The notes below the pieces were generated by a model. The model was not told the origin of the DNA. It saw nothing but the letters and a program-made list of their open reading frames with translations, and made no database searches. From Pseudomonas saudiphocaensis (GTDB lineage: Bacteria; Pseudomonadota; Gammaproteobacteria; Pseudomonadales; Pseudomonadaceae), in contig NZ_CCSF01000001.1 of NCBI RefSeq assembly GCF_000756775.1, positions 2,728,001 through 2,792,000 on the forward strand: a stretch of 64,000 nt of DNA, given 5' to 3'. Shown piece after piece: positions 1 to 13,007 of the stretch; the first letter of the stretch is position 1; every line of letters begins with the position of its first letter. A program made the translations under genes and the position numbers.

Positions 1-30
1 CCCTCCAGCTAAACCGGCCTAGGTAACGCA

Positions 31-66
31 AAAAGGGGGAGCAGACCGAAATCTGCTCCCCCTTTT
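31..66. terminator. Bidirectional terminator downstream of ahpF
   Basis: A perfect 15-bp stem (31-45 with 52-66) encloses a 6-base loop (CCGAAA). The stem has A-runs on its left side and T-runs on its right, so it can end transcription in both directions. It lies 70 bp past the ahpF stop codon, so ahpF is probably transcribed alone. It may also close a gene to the left of the window. Confidence 0.85.
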
Positions 67-135
67 CTTTACCTCATGTCCGCTACGCGAGGCCGCCGCT
101 TCGCAGGAGCGGCTTTCCCGCGTGCCTTACCGGTC

Positions 136-1701
136 TCAGGCGACCGGCGAGCTGCTGCGGATCAGGTGATCGAAGGCACTCAGCGAGGCCTTGGCGCCTT
201 CGCCCAGGGCAATGACGATCTGCTTGTAGGGCACGGTGGTCACGTCACCTGCAGCGAACACGCCAGGGATGTTGGTCTGGCCCTTGGCGTCGACGATGAT
301 CTCGCCGAAACGGTTCAGCTCCACGCTGCCCTTGAGCCAGTCGCTGTTGGGCAGCAGACCGATCTGCACGAAGATGCCTTCCAGCTCGACGTTGTGCAGC
401 TCGTCGCTGTTGCGGTCCTTGTAGACCAGGCCGGTGACCTTCTGGCCGTCACCTTTGACTTCGGTGGTTTGCGCCATGGTCAGGATGGTGACGTTGGGCA
501 GGCTGCGCAGCTTGTTCTGCAGCACTGCATCAGCGCGCAGTTCTTCACCGAACTCCAGCAGGGTGACGTGGGCGACGATGCCGGCCAGGTCGATGGCCGC
601 TTCCACGCCGGAGTTGCCGCCGCCGATCACCGCCACGCGCTTGCCCTTGAACAGCGGGCCGTCGCAGTGCGGGCAGTAGGCGACGCCACGGCCACGGTAT
701 TCCTGCTCGCCGGGTACGTTCATTTCACGCCAGCGGGCACCGGTGGAGAGGATCACGGTCTTGGACTGCAGGCGTGCGCCGTTTTCGAACTCGACGGTGT
801 GCAGACCTTCGGCACCGGCCGGGATCAGCTTGCTGGCGCGCTGCAGGTTCATGATGTCGACGTCGTATTCACGCACGTGCTCTTCCAGGGCGCGGGCCAG
901 CTGCGGGCCTTCGGTGGCCTTGACCGAGATGAAGTTTTCGATGGCCATGGTGTCCAACACCTGGCCGCCGAAGCGCTCGGCTGCGACACCGGTGCGGATG
1001 CCCTTGCGTGCGGAGTAGACCGCTGCAGCAGCGCCGGCCGGGCCACCGCCGATGACCAGTACGTCGAAGGCGGCCTTGGCGCTCATCTTCTCGGCATCAC
1101 GCGCTGCGGCGCCGGTGTCCAGCTTGGCGAGGATTTCTTCTTCGCCCATGCGACCCTGGCCGAACAGTTCGCCGTTGAGGTAGATGCTCGGCACCGACAT
1201 GATCTGGCGGGCTTCCACTTCATCCTGGAACAGCGCTCCGTCGATGGCCACGTGGCGGATGTTGGGGTTGAGCACGGCCATCAGGTTCAGCGCCTGGACC
1301 ACGTCCGGGCAGTTCTGGCAGGACAGCGAGAAGTAGGTTTCGAAGTTGTATTCGCCTTCGATGTTCTTGATCTGCTCAATCACTTCCGGCGCAGCCTTGG
1401 ACGGATGGCCGCCCACCTGCAGCAGCGCCAGGACCAGCGAGGTGAACTCATGGCCCATGGGCAGGCCGGCGAAGCACAGGCTGATGTCACCGCCGATGCG
1501 GTTGAGCGAGAACGACGGCTTGCGCGCATCCTGGCCGTCGGTCTTGAGGGTGATCTGGTCGCTGAGGCTGGCGATGTCCTGCAGCAGGCTCAGCATTTCC
1601 TGGGACTTCTCGCCGTCATCCAGGGACGCGACGATCTCGATCGGCTGGGTGACCTTTTCCAGGTAGGCTTTCAACTGGGTCTTGAGATTGCTGTCGAGCA
1701 T
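136..1701 (-). CDS. ahpF: Alkyl hydroperoxide reductase subunit F
   Basis: Flavoprotein disulfide reductase that passes electrons from NADH to the peroxiredoxin AhpC for peroxide removal in the cytoplasm. The 521 residues match the family length. An N-terminal double-thioredoxin-like domain (about 1-200) contains the CQNC redox pair. The thioredoxin-reductase-like part follows, with the FAD site [17 protein letters not shown], the redox pair CPHCDG and the NAD site [10 protein letters not shown]. The start ATG at 1701 follows a GGGGTATTTCC leader. No ahpC is in the window; the gene stands alone between a terminator and the gyrB terminator. An OxyR-type site is proposed upstream. Identity is secure. 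Confidence 0.97.
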   Translation of the reverse strand: MLDSNLKTQLKAYLEKVTQPIEIVASLDDGEKSQEMLSLLQDIASLSDQITLKTDGQDARKPSFSLNRIGGDISLCFAGLPMGHEFTSLVLALLQVGGHPSKAAPEVIEQIKNIEGEYNFETYFSLSCQNCPDVVQALNLMAVLNPNIRHVAIDGALFQDEVEARQIMSVPSIYLNGELFGQGRMGEEEILAKLDTGAAARDAEKMSAKAAFDVLVIGGGPAGAAAAVYSARKGIRTGVAAERFGGQVLDTMAIENFISVKATEGPQLARALEEHVREYDVDIMNLQRASKLIPAGAEGLHTVEFENGARLQSKTVILSTGARWREMNVPGEQEYRGRGVAYCPHCDGPLFKGKRVAVIGGGNSGVEAAIDLAGIVAHVTLLEFGEELRADAVLQNKLRSLPNVTILTMAQTTEVKGDGQKVTGLVYKDRNSDELHNVELEGIFVQIGLLPNSDWLKGSVELNRFGEIIVDAKGQTNIPGVFAAGDVTTVPYKQIVIALGEGAKASLSAFDHLIRSSSPVA

Positions 1702-1816
1702 GGAAATACCCCTTACTAAGTGACTGACCTTAAGGTCTGAAAGGTGAAAAACTTTGATGGAGTGAATGTTAGCGGGGACGAGTGGATTTCAAAAATTGAT
1801 TAAAGCAAGCATGCCT

Positions 1817-1853
1817 ATCGTCAAAAACTATCGATAACTTCGAGCCGTATTAC
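1817..1853. promoter_or_regulatory. Possible OxyR-type site upstream of ahpF
   Basis: The OxyR pattern is four ATAG/CTAT-like quartets spaced by 7. Here ATCG-N7-CTAT-N7-TTCG-N7-TTAC is seen, so only the left half is good. It lies about 115-150 bp upstream of the ahpF start, a sensible distance for an activator. The assignment rests on weak pattern matching plus the known OxyR control of ahp genes. Confidence 0.25.
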
Positions 1854-1859
1854 CTACTG

Positions 1860-1875
1860 TGTTCCACGTGGAACA
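1860..1875. other. parS centromere site (perfect palindrome)
   Basis: TGTTCCACGTGGAACA is a perfect 16-bp palindrome. It matches the ParB-binding parS sequence known in Pseudomonas. It is intergenic, between ahpF and the gyrB terminator and about 14 kb from parAB. It would load ParB for origin segregation. Confidence 0.9.
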
Positions 1876-1896
1876 TCCCGATCCTTTTTTTCAAAC

Positions 1897-1924
1897 TTAA
1901 AAAAACCCCGGCTCTTGGCCGGGG
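1897..1924 (-). terminator. Rho-independent terminator of gyrB
   Basis: The stem CCCCGGC/GCCGGGG (1906-1912 with 1918-1924) is followed, reading the minus strand, by eight T's. It lies 65 bp beyond the gyrB stop and ends the leftward dnaA-dnaN-recF-gyrB transcripts. Confidence 0.9.
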
Positions 1925-1989
1925 CAGAGTGACACTAAACAGGACGAGGCTGAGTGGAATGGATCTTCCACTACAGAGACGAAGAAGAA

Positions 1990-5513
<3,524 letters not shown>

Positions 5514-5523
5514 TCAGCGCTGA

Positions 5524-6627
5524 TTACAGGCGCATTGGCATAACGACGTAGGAGGAATCGTCGTTGTCGAATTCCTGGACCAGCGCGCTGCTGTTGGCAT
5601 CGGAAAGGATCAGGCGCACCTTGTCGGTGGTCATTACGCCCAGTACGTCCAGCAGATAGCTGACGTTGAAGCCGATCTCCAGCGAGCCACCGTTGTAATC
5701 GACTGCTACCTCTTCTTCCGCCTCTTCCTGCTCGGGGTTGTTGGCCTGGATCTTCAACAAGCCGCTTTCCAACTGCAGGCGAATGCCGCGGTACTTCTCA
5801 TTGGAAAGAATCGCCGTACGGCTGAAGGCTTCGCGCAGTGTCTGCCTATCCCCGACCACCAGCTTGTCGCCACCGCGTGGCAGGACACGCTCGTAATCGG
5901 GGAACTTGCCGTCCACCAGCTTGGAAGTGAAGGTGAATTCGCCCGTAGTCGCACGAATATGATGCTGCCCCAGCACGATGCTGACTTCCCCGTCCTGCTC
6001 GGTCAGCAATCGCGCCAGCTCCAGGATGCCCTTGCGTGGAACGATGACCTGGTGGCGCTCCTGCTGATCGATGTTGGCTTGAACCGAGCACATCGCCAGG
6101 CGATGGCCATCGGTGGCCACTGCGCGCAGCATGCCGCTGGAAACTTCAATCAGCATGCCATTGAGGTAATAACGCACGTCCTGCTGGGCCATGGCGAAAC
6201 TGCTGCGCTCGATCATGCGGCGCATGCTGCCTTGGCTGACGTTGAAGCTCAGCGAACCCGGCCCTTCTTCCACGGCGGGGAAGTCATTGGCGGGCAGGGT
6301 GGAAAGGGTAAAGCGGCTGCGTCCGGACTTGATGACCACTTTCTGATCGTCGAGACGGATATCGATGAGCGCATCAGGCTGCAGGCTTTTGCAGATATCC
6401 ATCAGCTTGCGTGCAGGGACGGTGATTTCACCGGGCTCGCAGGCATCTTCCAGGGCGACGCGGCCGACCAGCTCGACTTCCAGGTCGGTGCCGGTCAAGG
6501 ACAGCTGCTGATCTTGGACGACCAGCAGTACATTGGACAGCACCGGCAAGGTCTGGCGCCGTTCGACGACGCCGGCTACCAGCTGCAGGGGTTTCAACAG
6601 GGCTTCGCGCTGAATGGTGAAATGCAT
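5524..6627 (-). CDS. dnaN: DNA polymerase III beta sliding clamp
   Basis: Ring-shaped processivity clamp for DNA polymerase III. The 367 residues match the family exactly, with the usual start MHFTIQREALLKPLQ, three repeated clamp folds, and the C-terminal VMPMRL that forms part of the protein-binding pocket. It lies 36 bp after dnaA and 10 bp before recF on the same strand, so it belongs to the dnaA operon. Confidence 0.99.
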   Translation of the reverse strand: MHFTIQREALLKPLQLVAGVVERRQTLPVLSNVLLVVQDQQLSLTGTDLEVELVGRVALEDACEPGEITVPARKLMDICKSLQPDALIDIRLDDQKVVIKSGRSRFTLSTLPANDFPAVEEGPGSLSFNVSQGSMRRMIERSSFAMAQQDVRYYLNGMLIEVSSGMLRAVATDGHRLAMCSVQANIDQQERHQVIVPRKGILELARLLTEQDGEVSIVLGQHHIRATTGEFTFTSKLVDGKFPDYERVLPRGGDKLVVGDRQTLREAFSRTAILSNEKYRGIRLQLESGLLKIQANNPEQEEAEEEVAVDYNGGSLEIGFNVSYLLDVLGVMTTDKVRLILSDANSSALVQEFDNDDSSYVVMPMRL

Positions 6628-6663
6628 GGTCCGGTCCCTTGCCTATTAATTGGCCGCAGTCTG

Positions 6664-8109
6664 TCAGGTTGTCAAAGTACGCAGTAGGTTTTTGTAATCT
6701 TCGCGAATATCCGCATCCAGTTCACGAAGCTCTGCAATCTTACGACAGGCGTGCAGCACCGTCGTGTGATCACGCCCGCCAAATGCGTCACCGATTTCGG
6801 GCAGGCTGTGATTGGTCAGTTCTTTGGACAAGGCCATCGCCACTTGGCGTGGACGTGCTACCGAGCGCGAGCGTCGCTTGGAAAGCAGATCGGCAATCTT
6901 GATCTTGTAGTATTCGGCGACGGTGCGCTGGATATTATCGATGCTGACCAGCTTGTCCTGCAGGGCCAGCAAATCCTTCAGCGACTCGCGAATAAGCTCG
7001 ATGGTGATGTCACGCCCCATGAAGTGGGAGTGAGCGATCACTCGTTTGAGTGCACCCTCCAGCTCACGGACGTTGGAGCGAATCCGCTGGGCGATAAAGA
7101 AGGCGGCATCATGAGGCAGGTCGACATTGGCCTGATCAGCCTTTTTCATCAGGATCGCCACGCGTGTTTCCAGCTCCGGCGGCTCCACTGCCACCGTAAG
7201 CCCCCAGCCGAAACGGGACTTCAGGCGCTCTTCCAGGCCATCGATTTCCTTGGGGTAACGATCGCTGGTGAGGATCACCTGTTGTCCGCCTTCGAGCAAC
7301 GCGTTGAAGGTGTGGAAGAACTCTTCCTGAGAGCGTTCCTTCTTGGCGAAAAACTGGATGTCGTCAATCAGCAACGCATCAACCGAACGGTAGAAACGCT
7401 TGAATTCGTTGATGGCATTGAGCTGCAGCGCCTTGACCATATCCGCGACGAAGCGCTCCGAATGTAGGTAGACCACCTTGGCATTCGGATTCTTCTTCAG
7501 CAGATGGTTGCCCACGGCATGCATCAGGTGGGTCTTGCCCAGACCCACGCCGCCATAAAGGAACAAAGGGTTGTAGCCGTGCTTGGGATTGTCCGCCACC
7601 TGCCAGGCGGCAGCGCGCGCCAACTGGTTGGATTTACCTTCGACAAAGTTCTCGAAGGTGAAGGTGCGATTGAGATAACTGGTGTGCTTGAGCCCGCCTT
7701 CGACCTGCACGTTACGTTCTGTACGCGCGGGAGCCGCAGGTTCGGATACTGCGGTCGGGACATTGTCATACCGTACCGGTTCTTGAACCGCAGAAGGTGC
7801 AGCCGGAGCCGGCTGTTGCGCACGTGCCGCGGAAGCGGACGGCAAACCCGTTGCGGCGGGGCGGCGCTTGCTGCCGATCAACAACGAAAGATTAGGAGCC
7901 GGACCATCCGCTCGCTCGGACAGCAGCTCAAGCAAACGGGACAGATACTTCTCGTTAACCCAATCCAGAACAAAGCGGTTCGGCGCATAAACGTGAAGTG
8001 CGTCTGCTTCGGCCTCAACCTGAAGCGGACGAATCCATGTGTTGAATTGCTGGGCTGGCAGTTCATCCCTCAAGAGGTCAACGCACTGCTGCCAAAGTTC
8101 CACCGACAC
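6664..8109 (-). CDS. dnaA: Chromosomal replication initiator DnaA
   Basis: AAA+ ATPase that binds DnaA boxes and opens the origin. Of 481 residues, domain I is about 1-85, a variable proline/alanine-rich linker is about 86-145, and the AAA+ domain starts near 150 with Walker [14 protein letters not shown] and Walker [10 protein letters not shown]. The C-terminal DNA-binding domain carries the signature [11 protein letters not shown]. It is transcribed away from the origin at 8110-8620, whose DnaA boxes probably also regulate this gene. Confidence 0.99.
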   Translation of the reverse strand: MSVELWQQCVDLLRDELPAQQFNTWIRPLQVEAEADALHVYAPNRFVLDWVNEKYLSRLLELLSERADGPAPNLSLLIGSKRRPAATGLPSASAARAQQPAPAAPSAVQEPVRYDNVPTAVSEPAAPARTERNVQVEGGLKHTSYLNRTFTFENFVEGKSNQLARAAAWQVADNPKHGYNPLFLYGGVGLGKTHLMHAVGNHLLKKNPNAKVVYLHSERFVADMVKALQLNAINEFKRFYRSVDALLIDDIQFFAKKERSQEEFFHTFNALLEGGQQVILTSDRYPKEIDGLEERLKSRFGWGLTVAVEPPELETRVAILMKKADQANVDLPHDAAFFIAQRIRSNVRELEGALKRVIAHSHFMGRDITIELIRESLKDLLALQDKLVSIDNIQRTVAEYYKIKIADLLSKRRSRSVARPRQVAMALSKELTNHSLPEIGDAFGGRDHTTVLHACRKIAELRELDADIREDYKNLLRTLTT

Positions 8110-8170
8110 GGAATCTCCTAGACGCTGTCGAGCTGTAAAACGGCCGCCATTGTAGCTCTGTGCCTTCTAC

Positions 8171-8179
8171 TTATCCACA
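8171..8179 (+). promoter_or_regulatory. DnaA box
   Basis: Perfect TTATCCACA, 62 bp upstream of the dnaA start codon. It is placed to serve both origin function and dnaA autoregulation. Confidence 0.85.
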
Positions 8180-8313
8180 AATGAAGCTTTGTCCGAATGC
8201 AGAAATGCATCGAGTAATCATCTACATAAAGAAGAAGGCTTCGCTAAGACCTGTTGATAACCCCGCACAAGCTCTGGGGATCACCCGGTGGATATCATGA
8301 ACAACAAACGTCC

Positions 8314-8322
8314 TGTGGATAA
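8314..8322 (-). promoter_or_regulatory. DnaA box
   Basis: Perfect TGTGGATAA (minus-strand TTATCCACA). It is the first box of the part of this origin that is repeated at 12692. Confidence 0.9.
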
Positions 8323-8430
8323 GTAACCGATTCACCCACAGCCTATACAACGCATACGCACCTTCAGCTCACCGTTAACCCCAAGGGTTAAAAATCTTGC
8401 AAGACCTCGCCAGGCAAGGGTTACAGCCTG

Positions 8431-8439
8431 TTATCCACA
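8431..8439 (+). promoter_or_regulatory. DnaA box next to the AT-rich region
   Basis: Perfect TTATCCACA, 117 bp from the box at 8314 and about 20 bp before the AT-rich tract. This is the typical place for loading DnaA onto the unwinding element. Confidence 0.9.
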
Positions 8440-8533
8440 GAAAGCTGACTCACCATCTACAAACGCTTTAGAAAGAAAGACTATTCTTTCTTTTCTTTAT
8501 GTAACTTTCGCTGATTGATCGACTGGCTGGAAA

Positions 8534-8562
8534 TTGACCTGACCGCCCGGCTTCTCTACAAT
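8534..8562 (+). promoter_or_regulatory. Sigma-70 promoter of rpmH-rnpA
   Basis: TTGACC (8534-8539), a 17-bp spacer, then TACAAT (8557-8562), five of six matches in each box. It lies 58 bp upstream of the rpmH start and should drive rpmH-rnpA-yidD-yidC. Confidence 0.8.
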
Positions 8563-8620
8563 CGCCGGTCTCTTAAAAGGGGGCCATTCCGGCCCGCAAT
8601 GGATCACCAGGTAAAGCATC

Positions 8621-8755
8621 ATGAAACGCACTTTCCAGCCCAGCACCATCAAGCGCGCTCGCAACCACGGTTTCCGTGCCCGTATGGCCACCAAGAACGG
8701 CCGTGCCGTCCTGTCCCGCCGTCGTGCCAAAGGTCGTAAGCGTCTGGCAGTCTGA
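8621..8755 (+). CDS. rpmH: 50S ribosomal protein L34
   Basis: Short, strongly basic protein of the large ribosomal subunit. The 44 codons beginning [18 protein letters not shown] and ending [11 protein letters not shown] match L34 over its full length. The start ATG at 8621 is the only candidate. It is the first gene to the right of the origin, followed 17 bp later by rnpA. Confidence 0.99.
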   Translation: MKRTFQPSTIKRARNHGFRARMATKNGRAVLSRRRAKGRKRLAV

Positions 8756-8772
8756 ACACGTCGGAATCGCTA

Positions 8773-9168
8773 GTGAGTCGGGACTTCAGTCGGGACAAGC
8801 GATTGCTGACCCCGAGCCAGTTCAAGGCAGTCTTCGACTCCCCTTGCGGCAAGTTACCGGGCAGGAACGTCCTGCTCCTTGTGCGCGAAAATGACCTGCC
8901 GCATCCCCGTATCGGGCTGGTGATCGGCAAAAAGAGTGTAAAGCTCTCGGTCGAACGCAATCGCATCAAGCGGCAGCTGCGCGAAACCTTCCGCCTCCAT
9001 CAGCTGGAGTTGGCCGGTTGGGACGTCGTGGTGATTGCGCGTAAAGGATTGGCCGACATGGACAACCCTGAACTGGCACGGCAATTCAATAAGCTCTGGA
9101 AACGGTTGTCGCGCACACCGTCCAAAGCTGCCGTTCAACCAGAGCAGGATAAGACCGTCCATGCGTAA
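8773..9168 (+). CDS. rnpA: Ribonuclease P protein component
   Basis: Basic protein cofactor of the RNase P ribozyme, which matures tRNA 5' ends. The product is 131 residues with the family signature [12 protein letters not shown]. The start is GTG ([14 protein letters not shown]), and no ATG fits. A proline/glutamine-containing tail extends the C-terminus. Its end overlaps the yidD start by 8 bp, showing translational coupling. Confidence 0.97.
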   Translation: MSRDFSRDKRLLTPSQFKAVFDSPCGKLPGRNVLLLVRENDLPHPRIGLVIGKKSVKLSVERNRIKRQLRETFRLHQLELAGWDVVVIARKGLADMDNPELARQFNKLWKRLSRTPSKAAVQPEQDKTVHA

Positions 9169-9406
9169 ACTGGCTCTGATCCCGATTCGCATTTATCGGT
9201 ACGCCATCAGCCCCATGATGGCGAGCCATTGCCGCTTCTATCCAAGCTGTTCCTGCTATGCCTTGGAGGCCATTGAGACCTATGGCCTGCTGCACGGTGG
9301 CTGGCTTAGCTTGCGCAGAATCGGTCGCTGCCATCCATGGAGTCCGGGCGGCTATGATCCCGTACCTTCTAATAACACCTCAAATTCATCATCGATGACC
9401 GAGTAA
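9161..9406 (+). CDS. yidD: Membrane protein insertion efficiency factor YidD
   Basis: Small membrane-associated protein that assists YidC-dependent insertion. The 81 residues start at ATG 9161, within the last codons of rnpA. Family hallmarks are [14 protein letters not shown] and [13 protein letters not shown], with conserved cysteines and an amphipathic N-terminus ([12 protein letters not shown]). The tail [12 protein letters not shown] is low complexity. It is followed 2 bp later by yidC, the usual order. Confidence 0.97.
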   Translation: MRKLALIPIRIYRYAISPMMASHCRFYPSCSCYALEAIETYGLLHGGWLSLRRIGRCHPWSPGGYDPVPSNNTSNSSSMTE

Positions 9407-9408
9407 TC

Positions 9409-11082
9409 ATGGATATCAAACGCTCGATCCTGCTTGTATCACTGGCCATCGTTGCCTATCTGCTGGTTCTGAAGTGGAACCAAGACTATGGGCAGACAGC
9501 CCTGCCTGACGAGCCCCGTCAGACGCAAAATTCAACGGCTGCACAAAGCGACATGCCGACCATTGCCAACCCTGAAGGCGCGGAAGGTGACATTCCCGTG
9601 GTGGCCGGCGAGCAGCAGGCCAATGCCCTCCCGGATGCTCCGGCAAGTTCGCAGCTGATCCATGTGCGCACCGATGTGCTGGATCTGGCCATTGATCCGC
9701 GTGGTGGCGACATCATTGATCTGAAGCTGCCGCAATATCCGCGTCGCCAGGATCGTCCGGACATTCCGTTCCAGCTGTTCGAGCGCAGTGCCCAGCATAT
9801 CTATGAAGCACAAAGCGGTCTGATCGGTGACGGTCCGGACAAGGCCAGCGGCCGTCCGCTTTACCGCAGTACCCAGCAACAGTACGTAATGGCCGAGGGC
9901 CAGGATCGGCTGGTGGTTGACCTTGCCTATAGCGAAGACGGTGTCGATTACATCAAGCGCTTCAGCTTCGAGCGCGGCGCCTACAACCTTGAAGTGCGCT
10001 ATCTGATCAACAACCAGAGCGAAAAGCCCTGGACCGGCTACATGTTCGGGCAACTCAAGCGCGACAGCAGTGGCGATCCCTCCTCGAGTACTGCAACCGG
10101 CACCGCTACTTATCTTGGTGCAGCGCTCTGGACCAAGGACGAGCCCTATCGCAAGGTCTCCATGGGCGACATGGATGACAAGAACGTAAGGGAAACCGTT
10201 GAAGGCGGCTGGATCGCCTGGCTTCAGCATTACTTCGTAACTGCGTGGATTCCTTCTCCGGATCAGACCAATCAGGTCCAGACCCGCAAGGACAGCCAGG
10301 GCAACTACATCATCGGCTACACCGGCTCTGCGGTTTCGGTCGCTCCCGGCAGCACCGGCGAGGTGGCTGCAACCCTGTATGCCGGCCCCAAGGATCAGGA
10401 TCGCCTGGAAGAACTTTCACCTGGTCTGCGTCTGACCGTTGACTATGGCTTCCTCTGGTTCATTGCCCAGCCGATCTTCTGGCTGCTCAGCCTGATTCAG
10501 TCGGTGATCATCAACTGGGGTTGGTCGATTATTGTACTGACCGTCATCATCAAGCTGATCTTCTTCCCGCTCTCGGCAGCCAGCTACCGATCCATGGCCC
10601 GTATGCGCGCCGTGGCGCCGAAGATGCAGGCGCTCAAGGAACAGCATGGCGACGATCGCCAGAAGATGTCCCAGGCGATGATGGAGCTGTACAAGAAAGA
10701 GAAGATCAATCCACTGGGTGGCTGCCTGCCGATCCTGGTTCAGATGCCGGTGTTCCTGGCGCTGTACTGGGTACTGCTGGAAAGCGTCGAGATGCGCCAG
10801 GCGCCCTGGATGTTCTGGATCACCGACCTGTCGATCAAGGATCCCTACTTCATCCTGCCGATCATCATGGGCGTGACCATGTTCTTCCAGCAGCAGCTCA
10901 ACCCAACTCCGCCGGACCCCATGCAGGCGCGGGTGATGAAGTTGCTGCCGATCATCTTCACCTTTTTCTTCCTCTGGTTCCCAGCTGGTCTGGTGCTGTA
11001 CTGGGTCGTCAACAACGTCCTGTCCATCGCGCAGCAGTGGTACATTACCCGCAAGATCGAAAAGGCGACCAAGGCAGTCTGA
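9409..11082 (+). CDS. yidC: Membrane protein insertase YidC
   Basis: Inner-membrane insertase/chaperone acting with Sec or alone. The 557 residues match the Gram-negative form. An N-terminal anchor helix (5-22) is followed by a low-complexity linker and a large periplasmic beta domain (about 70-340). The five-helix insertase core follows (about 360-545), with the conserved NPLGGCLPILVQMPVFLALYW hairpin segment given here only in part as GGCLPILVQMPVF. It ends with a basic tail. A terminator follows. Confidence 0.98.
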   Translation: MDIKRSILLVSLAIVAYLLVLKWNQDYGQTALPDEPRQTQNSTAAQSDMPTIANPEGAEGDIPVVAGEQQANALPDAPASSQLIHVRTDVLDLAIDPRGGDIIDLKLPQYPRRQDRPDIPFQLFERSAQHIYEAQSGLIGDGPDKASGRPLYRSTQQQYVMAEGQDRLVVDLAYSEDGVDYIKRFSFERGAYNLEVRYLINNQSEKPWTGYMFGQLKRDSSGDPSSSTATGTATYLGAALWTKDEPYRKVSMGDMDDKNVRETVEGGWIAWLQHYFVTAWIPSPDQTNQVQTRKDSQGNYIIGYTGSAVSVAPGSTGEVAATLYAGPKDQDRLEELSPGLRLTVDYGFLWFIAQPIFWLLSLIQSVIINWGWSIIVLTVIIKLIFFPLSAASYRSMARMRAVAPKMQALKEQHGDDRQKMSQAMMELYKKEKINPLGGCLPILVQMPVFLALYWVLLESVEMRQAPWMFWITDLSIKDPYFILPIIMGVTMFFQQQLNPTPPDPMQARVMKLLPIIFTFFFLWFPAGLVLYWVVNNVLSIAQQWYITRKIEKATKAV

Positions 11083-11096
11083 CTTGAGAGCTGAAC

Positions 11097-11130
11097 AAAA
11101 CGCCCCTTGATTGGGGCGTTTTGCTTTTCC
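11097..11130 (+). terminator. Terminator after yidC
   Basis: The stem AAAACGCCCC / GGGGCGTTTT (11097-11106 with 11113-11122) has a 6-base loop and a T-rich tail. It lies 14 bp after the yidC stop and 20-50 bp before mnmE. It separates the rpmH-yidC unit from mnmE, though partial readthrough is possible. Confidence 0.85.
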
Positions 11131-11149
11131 AGTTTCAGGAGAAACCCGC

Positions 11150-12517
11150 ATGCGACCAGATCACGAAACCATCGCTGCAGTTGCCACCGCGCCGGGCCGT
11201 GGCGGCATTGGCGTCGTGCGTGTTTCCGGGCCGCGCGCCAAGGCGCTGGCGATTACCCTCAGTGGACGGGAACCTGTTGCCCGCCATGCCCACTACGGCC
11301 CGTTTCATGCCGATGACGGTGGGGTCATCGATGAAGGGCTGATGCTGTTCTTTCCCGGCCCGCATTCATTTACCGGCGAAGACGTGCTGGAGCTTCAGGG
11401 CCATGGCGGGCCGGTAGTCATGGATATGCTGCTGCGCCGCTGCGTGGAGCTGGGCGCGCGTCTCGCGCGGCCGGGGGAGTTCAGCGAGCGGGCCTTTCTC
11501 AATGACAAGCTGGACCTGGCCCAGGCCGAAGCCATTGCCGATCTGATCGAGGCCAGCTCCGCTCAAGCAGCGCTCAATGCGGTGCGTTCGCTTCAGGGTG
11601 AGTTCTCCCGACGGGTTCACCAGCTAACCGAAAGGCTGATCCAGCTGCGTATCTACGTAGAGGCCGCCATCGACTTTCCCGAAGAGGAAATTGATTTTCT
11701 CGCTGATGGCCACGTCCTTGGCCTGCTTGAGGGCGTTCGCGGCGAGTTATCCACAGTATTGCGTGAAGCGGGTCAGGGAGCACTGCTGAGAGAGGGCATG
11801 ACCGTGGTCATCGCCGGTCTGCCCAATGCCGGCAAGTCGAGTCTGCTTAATGCGCTGGCTGGACGCGAGGCGGCCATCGTCACCGATATCGCCGGCACCA
11901 CACGGGACATCCTGCGTGAACATATCCACATTGATGGCATGCCGCTGCACATTATCGACACGGCCGGGCTGCGCGATACCGACGACCAGGTCGAACGCAT
12001 CGGCATCGAGCGTGCGATCAAGGCCATTGCAGAGGCGGATCGCATCCTGCTGATGGTCGATGCCAGCACGTCCGCCATCGGTTCCGATGAGTCGCCCTGG
12101 CCGGATTTCCTAAAGACACAGCCCGATCCGCTTCGGACGACGCTGATCCGCAACAAGGCCGATCTCACCGGCGAACCCATTGGGCTCTCTACCAGCTCGA
12201 ACGGGGAGACGGTGCTTAGCCTCTCGGCGCGTTCGAGGCAGGGTCTCGAGGTGCTTCGTGAGCACCTGAAAACCTGCATGGGCTACGACCAGACCGCGGA
12301 AAGCAGCTTCAGCGCCCGTCGTCGCCACCTCGATGCATTGCGCCAGGCTCAGCAGCATCTTGACCATGGCCACACGCAACTGACCCTCGCCGGTGCGGGC
12401 GAGCTCTTGGCGGAAGATCTTCGTCAGGCTCAGCAAGCTCTGGGCGAGATCACCGGTGCCTTCAGCTCGGATGATCTGCTAGGGCGGATCTTTTCCAGTT
12501 TCTGCATCGGCAAATAA
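11150..12517 (+). CDS. mnmE: tRNA modification GTPase MnmE
   Basis: GTPase that with MnmG makes the 5-carboxymethylaminomethyl modification of wobble uridine. The product is 455 residues. The start is set at ATG 11150 ([19 protein letters not shown]) because CAGGAG lies 8-14 bp upstream; a longer reading from 11111 would run through the terminator. G motifs are [30 protein letters not shown] and NKADL, and the C-terminus is CIGK as required for catalysis. A perfect DnaA box (11747-11755) lies in the gene. Confidence 0.98.
   Translation: MRPDHETIAAVATAPGRGGIGVVRVSGPRAKALAITLSGREPVARHAHYGPFHADDGGVIDEGLMLFFPGPHSFTGEDVLELQGHGGPVVMDMLLRRCVELGARLARPGEFSERAFLNDKLDLAQAEAIADLIEASSAQAALNAVRSLQGEFSRRVHQLTERLIQLRIYVEAAIDFPEEEIDFLADGHVLGLLEGVRGELSTVLREAGQGALLREGMTVVIAGLPNAGKSSLLNALAGREAAIVTDIAGTTRDILREHIHIDGMPLHIIDTAGLRDTDDQVERIGIERAIKAIAEADRILLMVDASTSAIGSDESPWPDFLKTQPDPLRTTLIRNKADLTGEPIGLSTSSNGETVLSLSARSRQGLEVLREHLKTCMGYDQTAESSFSARRRHLDALRQAQQHLDHGHTQLTLAGAGELLAEDLRQAQQALGEITGAFSSDDLLGRIFSSFCIGK
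11747..11755 (+). promoter_or_regulatory. DnaA box inside mnmE
   Basis: Perfect TTATCCACA in the coding sequence, between the two origin modules. Confidence 0.55.
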
Positions 12518-12691
12518 CGCTCCTCCCTACGCTTTTCGACTCTTACGCCAGCTCCAAGTGAGCGTGGCGTGACGGCCTGTGTCTGGGCCTTTCGTCGATC
12601 TATTCCTCATTCCACCTCCGCTTGAACACTGTGGACAACTTCCCTTAAGCCAGGTCCATAACCTTGGTATAAAACGGTAGATAAATGTGTC

Positions 12692-12700
12692 TGTGGATAA
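12692..12700 (-). promoter_or_regulatory. DnaA box
   Basis: Perfect TGTGGATAA. It is the counterpart of the box at 8314-8322 in the first module. Confidence 0.85.
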
Positions 12701-12807
12701 CAAGGCAATTCATGCACAGGCTACCAACCGCCTACGCACCGCAGCCGCCCAGCTTCAGCACCAAGTTATTATTCGCTGCAGCCCTTTGAGTTCGATGGTT
12801 ACAGAGG

Positions 12808-12816
12808 TTATCCACA
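12808..12816 (+). promoter_or_regulatory. DnaA box next to AT-rich tract
   Basis: Perfect TTATCCACA. It is the counterpart of the box at 8431-8439, again followed by an AT-rich tract. Confidence 0.85.
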
Positions 12817-13007
12817 GATAACGGGCGCACCATTTATAAACATAAAAATAAGCTTTAAAGAATTTCTTTCTTTATTCCTATTTTTGTCTGCTAAGTGCTT
12901 ACCGGGCGAAGCTGGTTATTTTTTATCCAGAAGTCTTCTTTCAACGTCCGTGAAACCCTATACTTGCGTGCTTCCCAGAACTCTTACGAACAGGCACGAG
13001 GTGCGTG

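Larger units (their letters stand above)
8110..8620. other. oriC: Chromosomal replication origin, module 1 (dnaA-rpmH)
   Basis: This 511-bp gene-free stretch separates divergent dnaA and rpmH. It contains perfect DnaA boxes at 8171-8179 (+), 8314-8322 (-) and 8431-8439 (+). A one-mismatch box TGTTGATAA lies at 8252-8260. An AT-rich, purine/pyrimidine-biased tract at 8460-8510 follows the last box and is a likely unwinding element. The rpmH promoter sits at the right edge. Position and content match the mapped Pseudomonas origin. A similar module lies at 12691-12895. Confidence 0.92.
12518..13007. other. Second origin-like module (mnmE-mnmG)
   Basis: This is a gene-free 490-bp stretch. It has perfect DnaA boxes at 12692-12700 (-) and 12808-12816 (+) and an AT-rich tract at 12835-12895 just past the second box. 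The layout mirrors 8313-8510: box spacing is 116 bp here and 117 bp there, and words such as CTGTGGATAA, CTACGCACC and GTTATCCACAGA recur in order. A second autonomously replicating segment near the origin has been reported for Pseudomonas. Whether this one fires is unknown. Confidence 0.75.

Noticed and set aside
76-1719. Long plus-strand open frame (547 codons) opposite ahpF
   Set aside because: It is the complement of ahpF in a GC-rich genome, with His/Asp/Gln-rich composition typical of shadow frames and no domain.
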